DNA of 39,329 bases, taken from the NCBI GenBank assembly GCA_944326945.1, contig CALVFY010000024.1, positions 1 through 39,329 of the forward strand, read 5' to 3'. A program made the translations under genes and the position numbers. The DNA comes from an uncultured Rikenellaceae bacterium (GTDB taxonomy: Bacteria; Bacteroidota; Bacteroidia; Bacteroidales; Rikenellaceae). Below, in pieces: positions 8,198-17,838 of the stretch. Under the pieces are notes generated by a model. The model saw only the letters and a program-made list of their open reading frames with translations, was not told the origin of the DNA and made no database searches. The stretch's first letter is position 1. Every line of letters starts with the position of its first letter.

Positions 8198-9973
8198 CTA
8201 CTCCTCGCTGATGGCGACAAGCTGTTCGCGATAGGCTGCCAGAATACGTGATTTGGAGATAAATCCCAAATACTTGCCGTTTTTGTCCACCACCGGCAAC
8301 ATCCACGCCTTACTCTCCTCAAACCGATCCAATACGGCCAAAATCTGTTCGTTAGGGAGAATAGTATCCGGCGGTGGAATCATATAATGAATAACAGGAA
8401 TCCCGTATTTGGAGGTATTGAACATATCGGCCCGCAAATCGTCCAACTGCACGACTCCCTTCAGGGTACCGTCTTCTGCCACTACCGGAAAAATATTACG
8501 TCGTACACTCGAGATCAATTTCACCACATCGCCCAACGTGGTCTTTTCCGTTATCGGATAGAAATCGGTCTCCATCAGTTTTTGCAGATTCAGAAAGACC
8601 ATCACCGAACGGTCCTTGTTGTGAGTCAGCAATTCACCCTGTTGGTGCAACTTTTTGGTATAGATCGAATAGGGATCAAAATAATAACCGATGGCGAAAG
8701 AGATCGAAGAAGCCAACATCAGCGGAACAAAGATCCCGTAACCATTCGACAGTTCAGCGATCAGGAAGATCGAAGTCAGCGGAGCGTTCATCACTCCCGA
8801 CATAACGCCGGCCATACCCACCAATGTAAAGGAGACCAACGGGAGGTTCATACCCAGCATCGAATTGCAGATATAGGCCATGGCTCCGCCGGCAAAAGCA
8901 CCCACAAACAACGAAGGAGCAAATGTTCCTCCCACCCCTCCGGCCGCATTGGTGGCCGCCATCGCAATCACCTTAAAGAAGAGAATGGCCAACAGATAGA
9001 GAATAACCACCCACGGCACCTCTCGGAATTTATAGAAAAGCGAATTATTGAAAAGAGATTCCGTATTTCCATGCATCAGATCGGTAAAAGCCTCGTACCC
9101 TTCACCATAGAGCGGAGGAAACACGAAGATCAACACGCCCAGAATCACTCCCCCCACCAACCATTTTTTATAGGGGGAGGCGATACGTCCGAAGAAGGCA
9201 CCCACTTTGGCATTGACCGTTTTGAAGTAATAGGACAGCAATCCGCACACCACACCCAACGCCACATACATCGGCAGGTTCTCCAGAGCGAACGTATGGT
9301 TGACATCCACCGAAAGCACCGGATCGAATCCGTTCAAGAAAAAGACCAATGAAGTAGCCGTCACCGCCGAGATGATCAACGGGATGATCGAACTGGCGGT
9401 AATATCCAGCATCAGAATCTCCAGCACAAAGACCACTCCCGAAATCGGAGCCTTAAAGATGGCCGAAAGAGCTCCCGCAGCTCCGCAACCAAGCAATAAG
9501 GTAGTGTTACGGTAGTTCATCCGCATGAAGGAAGCCACATTGGAACCTATGGCGGCACCGGTCAGCACGATCGGCGCCTCGGGGCCCACGGAACCTCCGA
9601 ATCCGATGGTCGTAGCTCCGCCGACGATCGAAGTGTAACAATTATGGGGTTTGATTCTCGAACCCTTTTTCGACATGGCATAGAGTACCCGGGTCACCCC
9701 CTCCGAAATATTGTCCTTGACGATATACCTCACAAAAAGCGACGCAAGGATAATTCCGACCACAGGATAGATCAGAAAAAGGAAACTGGCACTCTCGACC
9801 GGAAACCAACTCACCAAACCCTGTTTGATCCAATAGAGCAACTTCTCGAAAATATAGGTTCCGAAACCGGCCAACAATCCCACAATCGCTCCCATCAGCA
9901 GCATCAGCTGACGATTGGAGAGGCGTTTAGTCAGTACCAGCAGATATCGGTATGCCCTATCGAGAAACTTCAT
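8198..9973 (-). CDS. ClC-family chloride channel with CBS domains
   Basis: The 591-residue protein has about ten hydrophobic membrane segments up to about residue 425, then a cytoplasmic pair of CBS domains (about 455-585), which in this family bind adenine nucleotides. ClC selectivity motifs are visible as GFGGSVGPEAP (124-134), GAAGALSAIFKAPISG (about 164-179) and GGVGGTFAPSLFVGA near residue 345. The position of the external gating glutamate (E148 of the E. coli exchanger) is Val129, and the internal proton-transfer glutamate (E203) is Ile186. Both replacements are expected for a passive channel rather than a proton/chloride exchanger. It starts 27 bases after trpS and precedes oxyR on the same strand. 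Confidence 0.93.
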   Translation of the reverse strand: MKFLDRAYRYLLVLTKRLSNRQLMLLMGAIVGLLAGFGTYIFEKLLYWIKQGLVSWFPVESASFLFLIYPVVGIILASLFVRYIVKDNISEGVTRVLYAMSKKGSRIKPHNCYTSIVGGATTIGFGGSVGPEAPIVLTGAAIGSNVASFMRMNYRNTTLLLGCGAAGALSAIFKAPISGVVFVLEILMLDITASSIIPLIISAVTATSLVFFLNGFDPVLSVDVNHTFALENLPMYVALGVVCGLLSYYFKTVNAKVGAFFGRIASPYKKWLVGGVILGVLIFVFPPLYGEGYEAFTDLMHGNTESLFNNSLFYKFREVPWVVILYLLAILFFKVIAMAATNAAGGVGGTFAPSLFVGAFAGGAMAYICNSMLGMNLPLVSFTLVGMAGVMSGVMNAPLTSIFLIAELSNGYGIFVPLMLASSISFAIGYYFDPYSIYTKKLHQQGELLTHNKDRSVMVFLNLQKLMETDFYPITEKTTLGDVVKLISSVRRNIFPVVAEDGTLKGVVQLDDLRADMFNTSKYGIPVIHYMIPPPDTILPNEQILAVLDRFEESKAWMLPVVDKNGKYLGFISKSRILAAYREQLVAISEE

Positions 9974-10000
9974 GGCAGGGTGATACGATGCGACCCGACA

Positions 10001-10990
10001 CTAAAATGGCTTGATGCCCATAATCTCCCGTACGTCGGCCAACGTTTTCGAGGCACTCTCACGCGCCCGACGGCCTCCATCGCCTACCACTTCGTGAAGA
10101 TATTTATCATTGGATTTGATAGCATCGATCTTTTCGCGAATCGGAGCCACCACTTTAACAATATCTTCGGCCAACTGTTTTTTCAGATCACCGTATCGGA
10201 TTTCGCATGCGTTGTATTTATCCGTAAAATATTGCACCGTATCGGGCGAAGAAACAGCCTTCAATATGGTAAACAGATTGGCTATCGGTTCGCTCATCGG
10301 CATATTCGGCTCCGTAGGTCCTGCATCGGTCACGGCCCGCATCACCTTTTTACGAATCACATCGTCCGTATCCACCAGGAACAGGCCATTGCCTTCACTT
10401 TTACCCATCTTGCCCGAACCGTCCAGACCAGGAATCTTCACCAGCTCCCGTCCGAAATTATAGGGCATACTCTCCGGAAAATAGTCCACTTCATACAACT
10501 GGTTGAATCGACGGGCAAAACGACGAGTCATCTCCAGATGTTGTTTCTGATCCTTACCCACAGGAACCCGCGTAGCCCGATGAATCAGAATATCCGATGC
10601 CATCAATACCGGGTAATTCAACAGACCTGCATTGATATTGTCGGGATGTTTACGGATCTTCTCCTTAAACGAAGCCGTACGCTCCAATTCGCCCACATAG
10701 GCATGCATACTCAGCAACAGAGAGAGTTCCGCCACTTGCGGCACATCGCTCTGCACATAAATAGTGGCCACATTGGGGTCGAGACCGGCGGCCAAATACT
10801 CCGTCAACACATTTTTTACATTCTCATGCAACATTTTCGGGTCGGGATGCGTCGTAAGAGAATGATAGTCGGCAATAAAAAAGAAACAATCCGCGTCATG
10901 TTGCATTTTGACGAAATTGATCAAAGAACCAAAATAATTTCCCAAATGCAGTTGTCCGGTCGAACGTATGCCACTTACTACAATATCCAT
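10001..10990 (-). CDS. trpS: Tryptophanyl-tRNA synthetase
   Basis: A class I synthetase of 329 residues that charges tRNA-Trp. The first signature is TGQLHLGNYFGS (HLGN at residues 15-18, the HIGH equivalent) and the second is KMGKS near residue 195 (the KMSKS equivalent), with the usual Rossmann core and C-terminal helical anticodon-binding domain. The frame is open further to a TTG at 11035. That TTG lies beside the promoter element TACTTTTG and the extension has no family resemblance, so the ATG at 10990 (MDIVVSGIRSTG) is taken. It diverges from the ABC transporter gene; the ClC gene follows after 27 bases, probably in one transcript. Confidence 0.97.
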   Translation of the reverse strand: MDIVVSGIRSTGQLHLGNYFGSLINFVKMQHDADCFFFIADYHSLTTHPDPKMLHENVKNVLTEYLAAGLDPNVATIYVQSDVPQVAELSLLLSMHAYVGELERTASFKEKIRKHPDNINAGLLNYPVLMASDILIHRATRVPVGKDQKQHLEMTRRFARRFNQLYEVDYFPESMPYNFGRELVKIPGLDGSGKMGKSEGNGLFLVDTDDVIRKKVMRAVTDAGPTEPNMPMSEPIANLFTILKAVSSPDTVQYFTDKYNACEIRYGDLKKQLAEDIVKVVAPIREKIDAIKSNDKYLHEVVGDGGRRARESASKTLADVREIMGIKPF

Positions 10991-11022
10991 AAGAGATGTC
11001 AGTATATGATGTTTTTTACCTG

Positions 11023-11030
11023 CAAAAGTA
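11023..11030 (-). promoter_or_regulatory. Promoter -7 element of trpS
   Basis: The minus strand reads TACTTTTG, a TAnnTTTG match about 33 bases upstream of the trpS ATG. It lies inside the longer possible reading frame, which supports the shorter start. Confidence 0.55.
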
Positions 11031-11052
11031 AGCAATAATTAATAAAATAGGT

Positions 11053-11060
11053 TACATTTG
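11053..11060 (+). promoter_or_regulatory. Promoter -7 element of the ABC exporter
   Basis: TACATTTG matches TAnnTTTG and lies about 29 bases upstream of the ATG at 11089. It is back-to-back with the trpS element, giving a compact divergent promoter pair. Confidence 0.55.
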
Positions 11061-11088
11061 CACCATATTAATTTCAGATTGTAATCGG

Positions 11089-12918
11089 ATGAACGTTTAT
11101 TGGAGACTCCTCGGGTTTGCGAAGCCCATCGAAAAATATGCAATCCCATACTTTTTCTACACACTGTTCCACGCGATCTTCAACACGTTGAATTTCGCCA
11201 TGGTCATTCCGATCGTCAACACGCTCTTCGACAAGACCCGAGTATTGGAACATGTGACGGAGTTCCCTCACTTTGCCCTGAACATGGAGTTCTTCAACAA
11301 TCTGGTCAATTACATCCTCTACAATTACTTCGGTGAGAATTACGACGTATTGGACGTACTGTTTTTGCTGGCCGTATTCATCTCCCTGTCGGCTTTCCTG
11401 AGCAACCTGTTCCGCTATCTGGGACAGTGGAACATAGAAAACATGAAAATCAACACGCTGCAAAAACTGCGCGACCGCGTCTACGACAATGTCATCGGTC
11501 TTAATGTGGGTTATTTCAGCAACGAACGCAAAGGCGACATCATGGCAAAAATCACCTCGGATGTCGGAGTCGTTCAATTCTGTATCACCAATACACTGCA
11601 AGTAGCTTTTCGCGAACCGTTCCTGATCCTCTTCTATATCTTCCTGATGATGAAGATATCGCTGAGCCTGACCGTTTTCTCCATCGTCTACCTGCCTATC
11701 GTGGCACTTATCATCGGTTCGATCGTAAAGAGACTACGCCGCTCAGCCAAAGAAGCCCAGGAAAATTTCGGCGTCATGACCTCTGTTTTGGATGAATCAC
11801 TCTCCGGAATCAAGGTTATCAAAGGCTACAATGCCGAAAACTATTTCAAATCGAAATTCCATTTCATCGATGCCACCTTCTCCCGTATCTCACGCTCCAT
11901 GGCTCGCCGCCAGCAGATGGCCTCGCCGATGAGTGAGTTTCTGGGAATCGTGGCCGCAGGTGGTCTGTTGGTATTCGGAGGCTATCTGGTATTGGAGGAA
12001 TCGTTGAGTGTGGGAGGATTCATTGCCTATCTGGGTGCCTTCACCCAACTCACTCGCCCCATCCGATCTTTCATGGATGCTTTCAGCAACATCAACCAAG
12101 GTATCGCGGCCGGCGAACGAGTGCTGAATCTGCTCGACACGAAAAACCAGATCGAAGAGGCTCCCAACGCCATCAAACTCACAGAATTCAAGGATGAAAT
12201 CGAATTCCGCGATGTTCATTTTGCTTACGACAACAGCAAAGAGGTGATCTGCGGAGTCAATTTTAAAGTAAAAAAGGGCGAAACTGTGGCATTGGTGGGC
12301 CCCTCCGGCGGAGGGAAATCGACCCTGTCGGATTTGATCCCTCGCTTCTATGACGTAACCGCCGGCGAGATACTGATCGATGGAAGGAACATCAAGGAAT
12401 ACACCAAGGAAAGTCTTCACGATCAGATGAGTATCGTCACTCAAGACACCATCCTGTTCAACGACACCATAGAGAACAACATCCGATTAGGAAAGCAGGA
12501 CGCGACATTGGCCGAAATCGAAAATGCAGCCAAAATAGCCAATGCCCACTCCTTTATCATGGAAACCGAACACGGATATCAAACCAATATCGGTGATCGT
12601 GGCATGAAACTTTCAGGAGGTCAAAGACAACGATTGAGTATCGCCCGTGCCGTACTTAAAAACCCGGACATTCTGATCCTGGACGAAGCGACTTCCGCAT
12701 TGGATACGGAAAGCGAAAAACTCGTTCAGGAAGCATTGAATTCCCTGCTGAAAGGCAGAACCTCCATCGTTATCGCCCATCGATTGAGTACAATTTACAA
12801 TGCAGACAAAATCTTCGTCATAGAACAAGGTAGGATTACCGAAGCCGGAACCCATCATGAATTAATGGAAGCCAAAGGAACTTATTGTAAACTGATTGAA
12901 ATGCAACAAATGGCATAA
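11089..12918 (+). CDS. MsbA-type ABC exporter (fused permease and ATPase)
   Basis: The 609-residue half-transporter has six predicted membrane helices over about residues 15-320, then a nucleotide-binding domain. Walker A is GPSGGGKST (about 404-412), the ABC signature is LSGGQRQR (about 508-515), Walker B is ILILDEA (about 528-534), and the switch histidine is in IVIAHRLST. Proteins of this shape form homodimers and flip lipid A-core, other lipids or peptides across the inner membrane. A family 2 glycosyltransferase follows after 21 bases on the same strand, which favours an envelope lipid or glycan role. MsbA itself is likely but not certain, since other homodimeric exporters look the same. 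Confidence 0.92.
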   Translation: MNVYWRLLGFAKPIEKYAIPYFFYTLFHAIFNTLNFAMVIPIVNTLFDKTRVLEHVTEFPHFALNMEFFNNLVNYILYNYFGENYDVLDVLFLLAVFISLSAFLSNLFRYLGQWNIENMKINTLQKLRDRVYDNVIGLNVGYFSNERKGDIMAKITSDVGVVQFCITNTLQVAFREPFLILFYIFLMMKISLSLTVFSIVYLPIVALIIGSIVKRLRRSAKEAQENFGVMTSVLDESLSGIKVIKGYNAENYFKSKFHFIDATFSRISRSMARRQQMASPMSEFLGIVAAGGLLVFGGYLVLEESLSVGGFIAYLGAFTQLTRPIRSFMDAFSNINQGIAAGERVLNLLDTKNQIEEAPNAIKLTEFKDEIEFRDVHFAYDNSKEVICGVNFKVKKGETVALVGPSGGGKSTLSDLIPRFYDVTAGEILIDGRNIKEYTKESLHDQMSIVTQDTILFNDTIENNIRLGKQDATLAEIENAAKIANAHSFIMETEHGYQTNIGDRGMKLSGGQRQRLSIARAVLKNPDILILDEATSALDTESEKLVQEALNSLLKGRTSIVIAHRLSTIYNADKIFVIEQGRITEAGTHHELMEAKGTYCKLIEMQQMA

Positions 12919-12939
12919 CTCCTTTTTACGGAAAACGTC

Positions 12940-13704
12940 ATGGATACAGAAAGGCCTTTATTCACCATCATCACCGTTGTGTACAACTGCGCGGACTCTA
13001 TTGAGCAGACCATCCAAAGTGTGCTGTCTCAAACCTGCCCGAGCATGGAGTATATTATCGTGGACGGAGGATCGACCGACGGCACTTTGGAAATCATCGA
13101 ACGCTACAAAACCTCTGTCACCAAATTCATCAGCAAACCTGACAAAGGAATATATGATGCGATGAATCGGGGAATCTCCATGGCTGAAGGACAATGGGTC
13201 AATTTCATGAACAGCGGCGACACGTTTACAGATCCTTCGGTATTGGCCCAGGTAAAAGAATTTATTGAAAAGGGCAACTACGATATCATCTACGGAGACA
13301 TCTACGAACTGTTCCCCGACGGGACCCAACATCGCAAAGAAGCCGAACACCGGCCGACCAGCAAACACCGTATGTTTTTCTGTCACCAGGCCTCTTTTGT
13401 CAAGACGGAGATTCTGAAAGCGATCGGTTTCGATATTCGTTACCGGATGTCTGCCGATTTGAAATTCTTCAAACAGTGTTACAACAAAAGATACCGGTTC
13501 GGACACATGCCGATCCAGGTAGCCATCTTCGACAAAAAGGGAATTTCGTCCCGCAAACGAGATCTCGGTTTGATGGAAAACATCCGAGTTGTCAATGAAT
13601 TGGATCACTCCTGGGCCCGTACCAAAAGTCTCATACGCCTTTGGTTCACTATCACCTACATCCGTAAGATCAGACGACACACCCGATCCAAGATGTCTTA
13701 TTAG
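12940..13704 (+). CDS. Family 2 glycosyltransferase
   Basis: The 254-residue protein has the GT-A fold start FTIITVVYNCADSIEQTIQSVLSQ, the nucleotide-binding segment VDGGSTDGT (about residues 45-53), the DKGIYDAMNRGI segment, and a short GDIYELF metal-site region. There is no membrane segment. The closest pattern is that of family 2 enzymes which add a sugar from a nucleotide sugar to a lipid-linked or LPS-type glycan. It follows the ABC exporter closely and converges with the family 4 glycosyltransferase. Donor and acceptor are unknown. Confidence 0.92.
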   Translation: MDTERPLFTIITVVYNCADSIEQTIQSVLSQTCPSMEYIIVDGGSTDGTLEIIERYKTSVTKFISKPDKGIYDAMNRGISMAEGQWVNFMNSGDTFTDPSVLAQVKEFIEKGNYDIIYGDIYELFPDGTQHRKEAEHRPTSKHRMFFCHQASFVKTEILKAIGFDIRYRMSADLKFFKQCYNKRYRFGHMPIQVAIFDKKGISSRKRDLGLMENIRVVNELDHSWARTKSLIRLWFTITYIRKIRRHTRSKMSY

Positions 13705-13732
13705 CCGACACGAAGCATCGCCGCCCGAAGCA

Positions 13733-14824
13733 TCATTTCAATCGAAGATATAGATTCCGGGTCTTTTCGACCATCTGTTCCGCAGAAAAAAGCGTCAGAC
13801 GAGTTCGTCCGGCTTCGGACAATTGTCGTCTTCGCTCCGTATCATCAAGTAACGAACGTACGGACTCCCGCATACTACCCTCACGTTCAGGTTCGAAATA
13901 CAGAGCCGCCTCACCGGCAATCTCCGGGAAACAGCTGGCCCGGGTCAATACGACAGGGCAACCCGCCTGATACGCCTCTAAAACAGGTAATCCGAAACCT
14001 TCGTACAACGAAGGATAAACGAAACAGATAGCCTTACGGTACAGCTCCTCGAGCATGGCATCGCTCACTGTCATCTGGCTCACACGATTCTCCACGTCGA
14101 GAGTGCGGAACAATTGCTGTTCTTCTGAAGAAAACGCTTTCCCTCCCGTACAGATCAACCGGATATCATACTCTCCAAGCAACGGAGCCACGTCCGTAAC
14201 AAACCCGACAAAATTCTTATAACGGCTTCGATCACCCACAAACAGGATATAATCTTTCGGCAAGATCCATGACTGCTCTTCCTCGGACAGACTCTTCCGA
14301 TGGGTATCGAGCATTAATCCGTGATGAATCACCGTAATTTTCTCCTCCGGGACTTTCATCAACTCCATCAAATCCCGTTTCGTGTTCTCGGAGATAGCAA
14401 TCAGATGATCCGCCCGAGCAATCATACGGTGTTGCCATTCGCCTGTTTTGTCTCCCGGGAAATATTGAGGAAAAATCTGATGAATCAGATCGTGTACCGT
14501 AAGCACCACCTTACGGCCTCTGGCATCCGGGATCAAATAGGGTTTGTAATAGGTCGGATGCAGAATATCATACTCGGAAAACCGAATCCGATATTTGGAA
14601 TAGAGTTTATTCGCATCCCGGAAATGCTTTCCGATCAATACGCGACCTAATCCATTCTGCAAAGGGAATTGTTCGTCTTGCAGGTAGACATTCTGTGTAT
14701 AAAGCAGCGCCAACGAAGTTTCTATCCGTTCATCCGGAATATGGCGATACAAATAGGAGAAATAACGGCTGATCCCGCCGATCCGCTGGATAGAAAACAT
14801 CTGATAATCATACAATATCTTCAT
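13733..14824 (-). CDS. Family 4 glycosyltransferase
   Basis: A 363-residue GT-B enzyme. The N-terminal half begins MKILYDYQMFSIQRIGGISRYFSYL, with the glycine-rich acceptor-side loop. The C-terminal half has the donor-site pattern FVYPSLYEGFGLPVLEAYQAGCPVV (the E-x7-E motif of family 4), about residues 275-300. The whole resembles mannosyl or other hexosyl transferases of surface polysaccharide synthesis. It lies 142 bases downstream of valS on the same strand and converges on the family 2 enzyme, so the two glycosyltransferases are neighbours but not in one transcript. Confidence 0.92.
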   Translation of the reverse strand: MKILYDYQMFSIQRIGGISRYFSYLYRHIPDERIETSLALLYTQNVYLQDEQFPLQNGLGRVLIGKHFRDANKLYSKYRIRFSEYDILHPTYYKPYLIPDARGRKVVLTVHDLIHQIFPQYFPGDKTGEWQHRMIARADHLIAISENTKRDLMELMKVPEEKITVIHHGLMLDTHRKSLSEEEQSWILPKDYILFVGDRSRYKNFVGFVTDVAPLLGEYDIRLICTGGKAFSSEEQQLFRTLDVENRVSQMTVSDAMLEELYRKAICFVYPSLYEGFGLPVLEAYQAGCPVVLTRASCFPEIAGEAALYFEPEREGSMRESVRSLLDDTERRRQLSEAGRTRLTLFSAEQMVEKTRNLYLRLK

Positions 14825-14935
14825 ATTCTATCGCTCTCCGATGATTCATCCCCCGCACTCATTCCGCCATATCCCTTATCCACCTCCCCGGCAGGGAACC
14901 AGTCTCAGGAAACCCTCCATCGCCCTTTGGACGAC

Positions 14936-14964
14936 CGCATGTTTCCCCTACGCATGTTTCCCCT
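14936..14964. repeat. Tandem 15-base duplication
   Basis: CGCATGTTTCCCCT occurs twice with a 15-base period, immediately downstream of the valS stop codon. It lies in the 142-base gap before the glycosyltransferase gene. Confidence 0.7.
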
Positions 14965-14966
14965 CT

Positions 14967-17591
14967 CTATTTCAAACTTTCAATCCGTTCCCGAATAGCC
15001 TTGATCTTGGCCTCCGCATCAGCCTTTTTGGCCCGTTCATTCTCCACCACCTTCTGGGGGGCACTCTGCACGAAACGCTCATTACCGAGCTTTTTCATCA
15101 CCGAGGCAAGGAATCCTTCCAGATAGGCAAGCTCCCCATTCATCTTTTCCAATTCGGCAGCCACGTCGATCTTTCCATCCATCGGCACAAAATATTCGGT
15201 GGTTTTAACCAAAAAAGCAGCTGCTTTCGGATCTTTTTCGTGTACCGGCTCTACGGCAGACAGATTGGCCATCTTCATCAGCACGGGTTCATACTCACGA
15301 GGATAGTTGGCATCTGCCACCACCCTCAGCATGAGACTCTCCTTATTGGGTATATTACGTTGTTTGCGCACATTTCGGACTCCCGTAATCGCCTCGCGCA
15401 CCAGATCGAATCGAGCCAACATTTCGTTCCTGACCTCTCCCCGCACAGGCATTGCACTGATCATGATGCTGTCGCCCTCCTTACGCGGTTCGATAGCGTG
15501 CCAAATCTCTTCGGTAATAAACGGCATGAAAGGATGGAGCAGCTTGAGCAGTTTCTCAAACAGCTCCTTCGTTGCATCCAGCGTAATCCGGTCGATCGGC
15601 TCTCCGTAGGCAGGCTTGACCATCTCCAGATACCATCCCGAGAAATCATCCCAGAAAAGTTTATAGAACTTCATCAACGCCTCTGAAATCCGATAGGAGG
15701 CAAAATCCTCATCTGTTTCAGCGATCGCACGATCCAATACGGCATTGAACCACGCCACGGCCAGTCGGTTGTTCTCCGACTGCGGCAGTTTGTCATCCAC
15801 CGCCCAAGTATTTACCAAACGGTAAGCGTTCCATATCTTGTTGCCGAAATTCCGCCCCTGTTCGCAAAGAGCCTCGTCGAACATCAGATCGTTTCCAGCC
15901 GAAGAACAAAGCAGCATGGCCATACGCACGCCATCGGCTCCGTATTGGGCAATCAAGTCGAGCGGATCGGGCGAATTGCCAAGCTGTTTGCTCATCTTGC
16001 GTCCCAATTTATCCCGCACGATTCCCGTAAAGTAAACGTGACCGAAAGGTTTCTCCCCACGATATTCATACCCGGCCATAATCATTCTCGCCACCCAAAA
16101 GAAGATAATATCGGGTGCAGTGACCAGATCGGCAGTCGGATAATAATATTTAATCTCCGGATTGTCCGGTCGGTTGATCCCGTCGAAAACGGAAATCGGC
16201 CAAAGCCACGAACTGAACCACGTATCGAGCACATCCTCATCCTGACGCAGATCGGCCAGCGTCAGATTCTGATCGCCGCTCTTGCTGCGGGCCAATCCCA
16301 GCGCCTCCTCTGGAGTTTCGGCAACCACATACCCCCCTTGGGGCAGATAGTAGGCCGGAATCCGATGGCCCCACCACAACTGGCGAGAGATACACCAATC
16401 CTTGATATTCTCCATCCAGTAACGATAGGTATTCTTATATTTGGCAGGCACGAATTCGATCTCGTCCTCCATCACCGCCCGAATGGCCGGAGCAGCCAGT
16501 TCCTCCATCTTCAGGAACCATTGCATGGAGAGTTTCGGCTCGATAGGCACACCCGTACGCTCCGAACACCCCACCTTGTTGGTATAGGCTTCCACCTTCT
16601 CGAGCAGGCCGGCCGCGTCGAGATCCTTCTCGATCTGTTTACGAACCTCGAAACGATCCATTCCCACATACAGGCCCACTTTATCGTTGACCGTACCGTC
16701 GTCATTGAAGATGTCGATCGCCTCCAGATTGTATTTCTCTCCCAACATATAGTCGTTCACATCATGGGCAGGCGTCACCTTGAGGGCTCCCGTACCAAAC
16801 TCGATATCCACATACTCGTCGCGAATGACAGGAATCACACGGCCCACCAGCGGGACTATCACCCGTTTACCCTCCAACGCGGTATAACGCGGATCATTGG
16901 GATTGACACACAGAGCCGTATCGCCAAGAATCGTCTCGGGACGGGTCGTCGCCACAATCACATATCCATCTTCTCCCTCGATTTTATATCTCAGATAGTA
17001 GAGTTTTCCATTGGACTCCTTATAGACCACCTCTTCGTCCGAAAGAGCCGTCTGTGCAGCGGGATCCCAATTGACCATCCGCACACCACGATAGATTTTC
17101 CCTTTGTTGTAAAGATCGACGAAGACTTTCAACACACTCCGGCTACGCAATTCATCCATTGTGAAACTTGTCCGGTCCCAATCGCACGAAGCCCCCAATT
17201 TACGGAGTTGCTGAAGAATAATTCCACCATGCTTTTCTTTCCACTCCCAGGCATATTCAAGGAATTGCTCGCGGGTCAAGGTCGATTTCTCGATTCCCTC
17301 GGCTTTCAACTTGGCCACCACCTTGGCTTCTGTCGCAATCGAAGCATGGTCGGTACCCGGCACCCAACAAGCGTTCTTTCCCTGCATACGGGCACGTCGC
17401 ACCAACACATCCTGAATGGTGTTATTAAGCATATGCCCCATATGTAACATACCAGTCACATTGGGGGGCGGGATCACGACCGTATAAGCCTCCCGTTCGT
17501 CCGGTTCGGAATGAAAGAATCGGTTCTTCAGCCAATAGTCATACCATTTCCCCTCGATTTGCCCCGGGGCATACTTGTCGCCAATCTCCAT
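14967..17591 (-). CDS. valS: Valyl-tRNA synthetase
   Basis: A class I synthetase of 874 residues, the usual size. The first signature is [13 protein letters not shown] (HMGH at residues 50-53). The large editing domain is inserted after about residue 190 and carries the [12 protein letters not shown] pattern. The second signature is [13 protein letters not shown] near residue 530, with glutamine in place of the last serine of KMSKS. The [10 protein letters not shown] segment is typical for ValRS. A C-terminal anticodon domain and a coiled-coil arm (about 810-874) complete the protein. It diverges from lon. A TATCTTTG promoter element lies 27 bases upstream. Confidence 0.98.
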   Translation of the reverse strand: MEIGDKYAPGQIEGKWYDYWLKNRFFHSEPDEREAYTVVIPPPNVTGMLHMGHMLNNTIQDVLVRRARMQGKNACWVPGTDHASIATEAKVVAKLKAEGIEKSTLTREQFLEYAWEWKEKHGGIILQQLRKLGASCDWDRTSFTMDELRSRSVLKVFVDLYNKGKIYRGVRMVNWDPAAQTALSDEEVVYKESNGKLYYLRYKIEGEDGYVIVATTRPETILGDTALCVNPNDPRYTALEGKRVIVPLVGRVIPVIRDEYVDIEFGTGALKVTPAHDVNDYMLGEKYNLEAIDIFNDDGTVNDKVGLYVGMDRFEVRKQIEKDLDAAGLLEKVEAYTNKVGCSERTGVPIEPKLSMQWFLKMEELAAPAIRAVMEDEIEFVPAKYKNTYRYWMENIKDWCISRQLWWGHRIPAYYLPQGGYVVAETPEEALGLARSKSGDQNLTLADLRQDEDVLDTWFSSWLWPISVFDGINRPDNPEIKYYYPTADLVTAPDIIFFWVARMIMAGYEYRGEKPFGHVYFTGIVRDKLGRKMSKQLGNSPDPLDLIAQYGADGVRMAMLLCSSAGNDLMFDEALCEQGRNFGNKIWNAYRLVNTWAVDDKLPQSENNRLAVAWFNAVLDRAIAETDEDFASYRISEALMKFYKLFWDDFSGWYLEMVKPAYGEPIDRITLDATKELFEKLLKLLHPFMPFITEEIWHAIEPRKEGDSIMISAMPVRGEVRNEMLARFDLVREAITGVRNVRKQRNIPNKESLMLRVVADANYPREYEPVLMKMANLSAVEPVHEKDPKAAAFLVKTTEYFVPMDGKIDVAAELEKMNGELAYLEGFLASVMKKLGNERFVQSAPQKVVENERAKKADAEAKIKAIRERIESLK

Positions 17592-17617
17592 AATCGTTCA
17601 ATTTTGCATTCAATTTG

Positions 17618-17625
17618 CAAAGATA
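17618..17625 (-). promoter_or_regulatory. Promoter -7 element of valS
   Basis: The minus strand reads TATCTTTG inside the 13-base string GCACTATCTTTGC, which is repeated identically in the lon promoter on the other strand. Confidence 0.6.
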
Positions 17626-17784
17626 GTGCTTTACCCGGATAAACATAACAGCAAAGTACAATTTTTCGCCCACGAAAAACGTTACTAATTCAATATCCCC
17701 ATATCGGATACGGATCTGCCGCCACCCACCCAAAATCCGAAAAAGGAGACATTGTTAATAACATGATTATCGAATTTTTAGGGC

Positions 17785-17818
17785 AAGATAGTCAAATCCT
17801 TTAAAAATGCACTATCTT
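17785..17818 (+). promoter_or_regulatory. Inverted repeat across the lon promoter
   Basis: AAGATAGT (17785-17792) and ACTATCTT (17811-17818) are perfect inverted 8-base arms separated by 18 bases. The right arm overlaps the -7 element and the left arm covers the -33 zone, so this could be a repressor operator. It is unlike the HrcA CIRCE element. Confidence 0.45.
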
Positions 17819-17820
17819 TG
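17813..17820 (+). promoter_or_regulatory. Promoter -7 element of lon
   Basis: TATCTTTG matches TAnnTTTG and lies 19 bases upstream of the ATG at 17839. The frame also opens at a TTG at 17818 inside this element, which argues against that earlier start. Confidence 0.6.
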
Positions 17821-17838
17821 CCTCTTCGGAGAGTGAAT

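Noticed and set aside
10991..11035. Upstream TTG start for trpS
   Set aside because: The extension overlaps the promoter element and precedes the conserved N terminus.
9644..11038. 464-codon open frame on the plus strand
   Set aside because: It lies antisense across trpS and the ClC gene, both certain, and has no recognisable domain.
15945..17447. 500-codon open frame on the plus strand
   Set aside because: It is fully antisense to valS, which has all family motifs; its translation is rich in H, R and I and shows no domain.
17818..17838. Upstream TTG start for lon
   Set aside because: It falls inside the -7 promoter element TATCTTTG, so it would not be in the mRNA.
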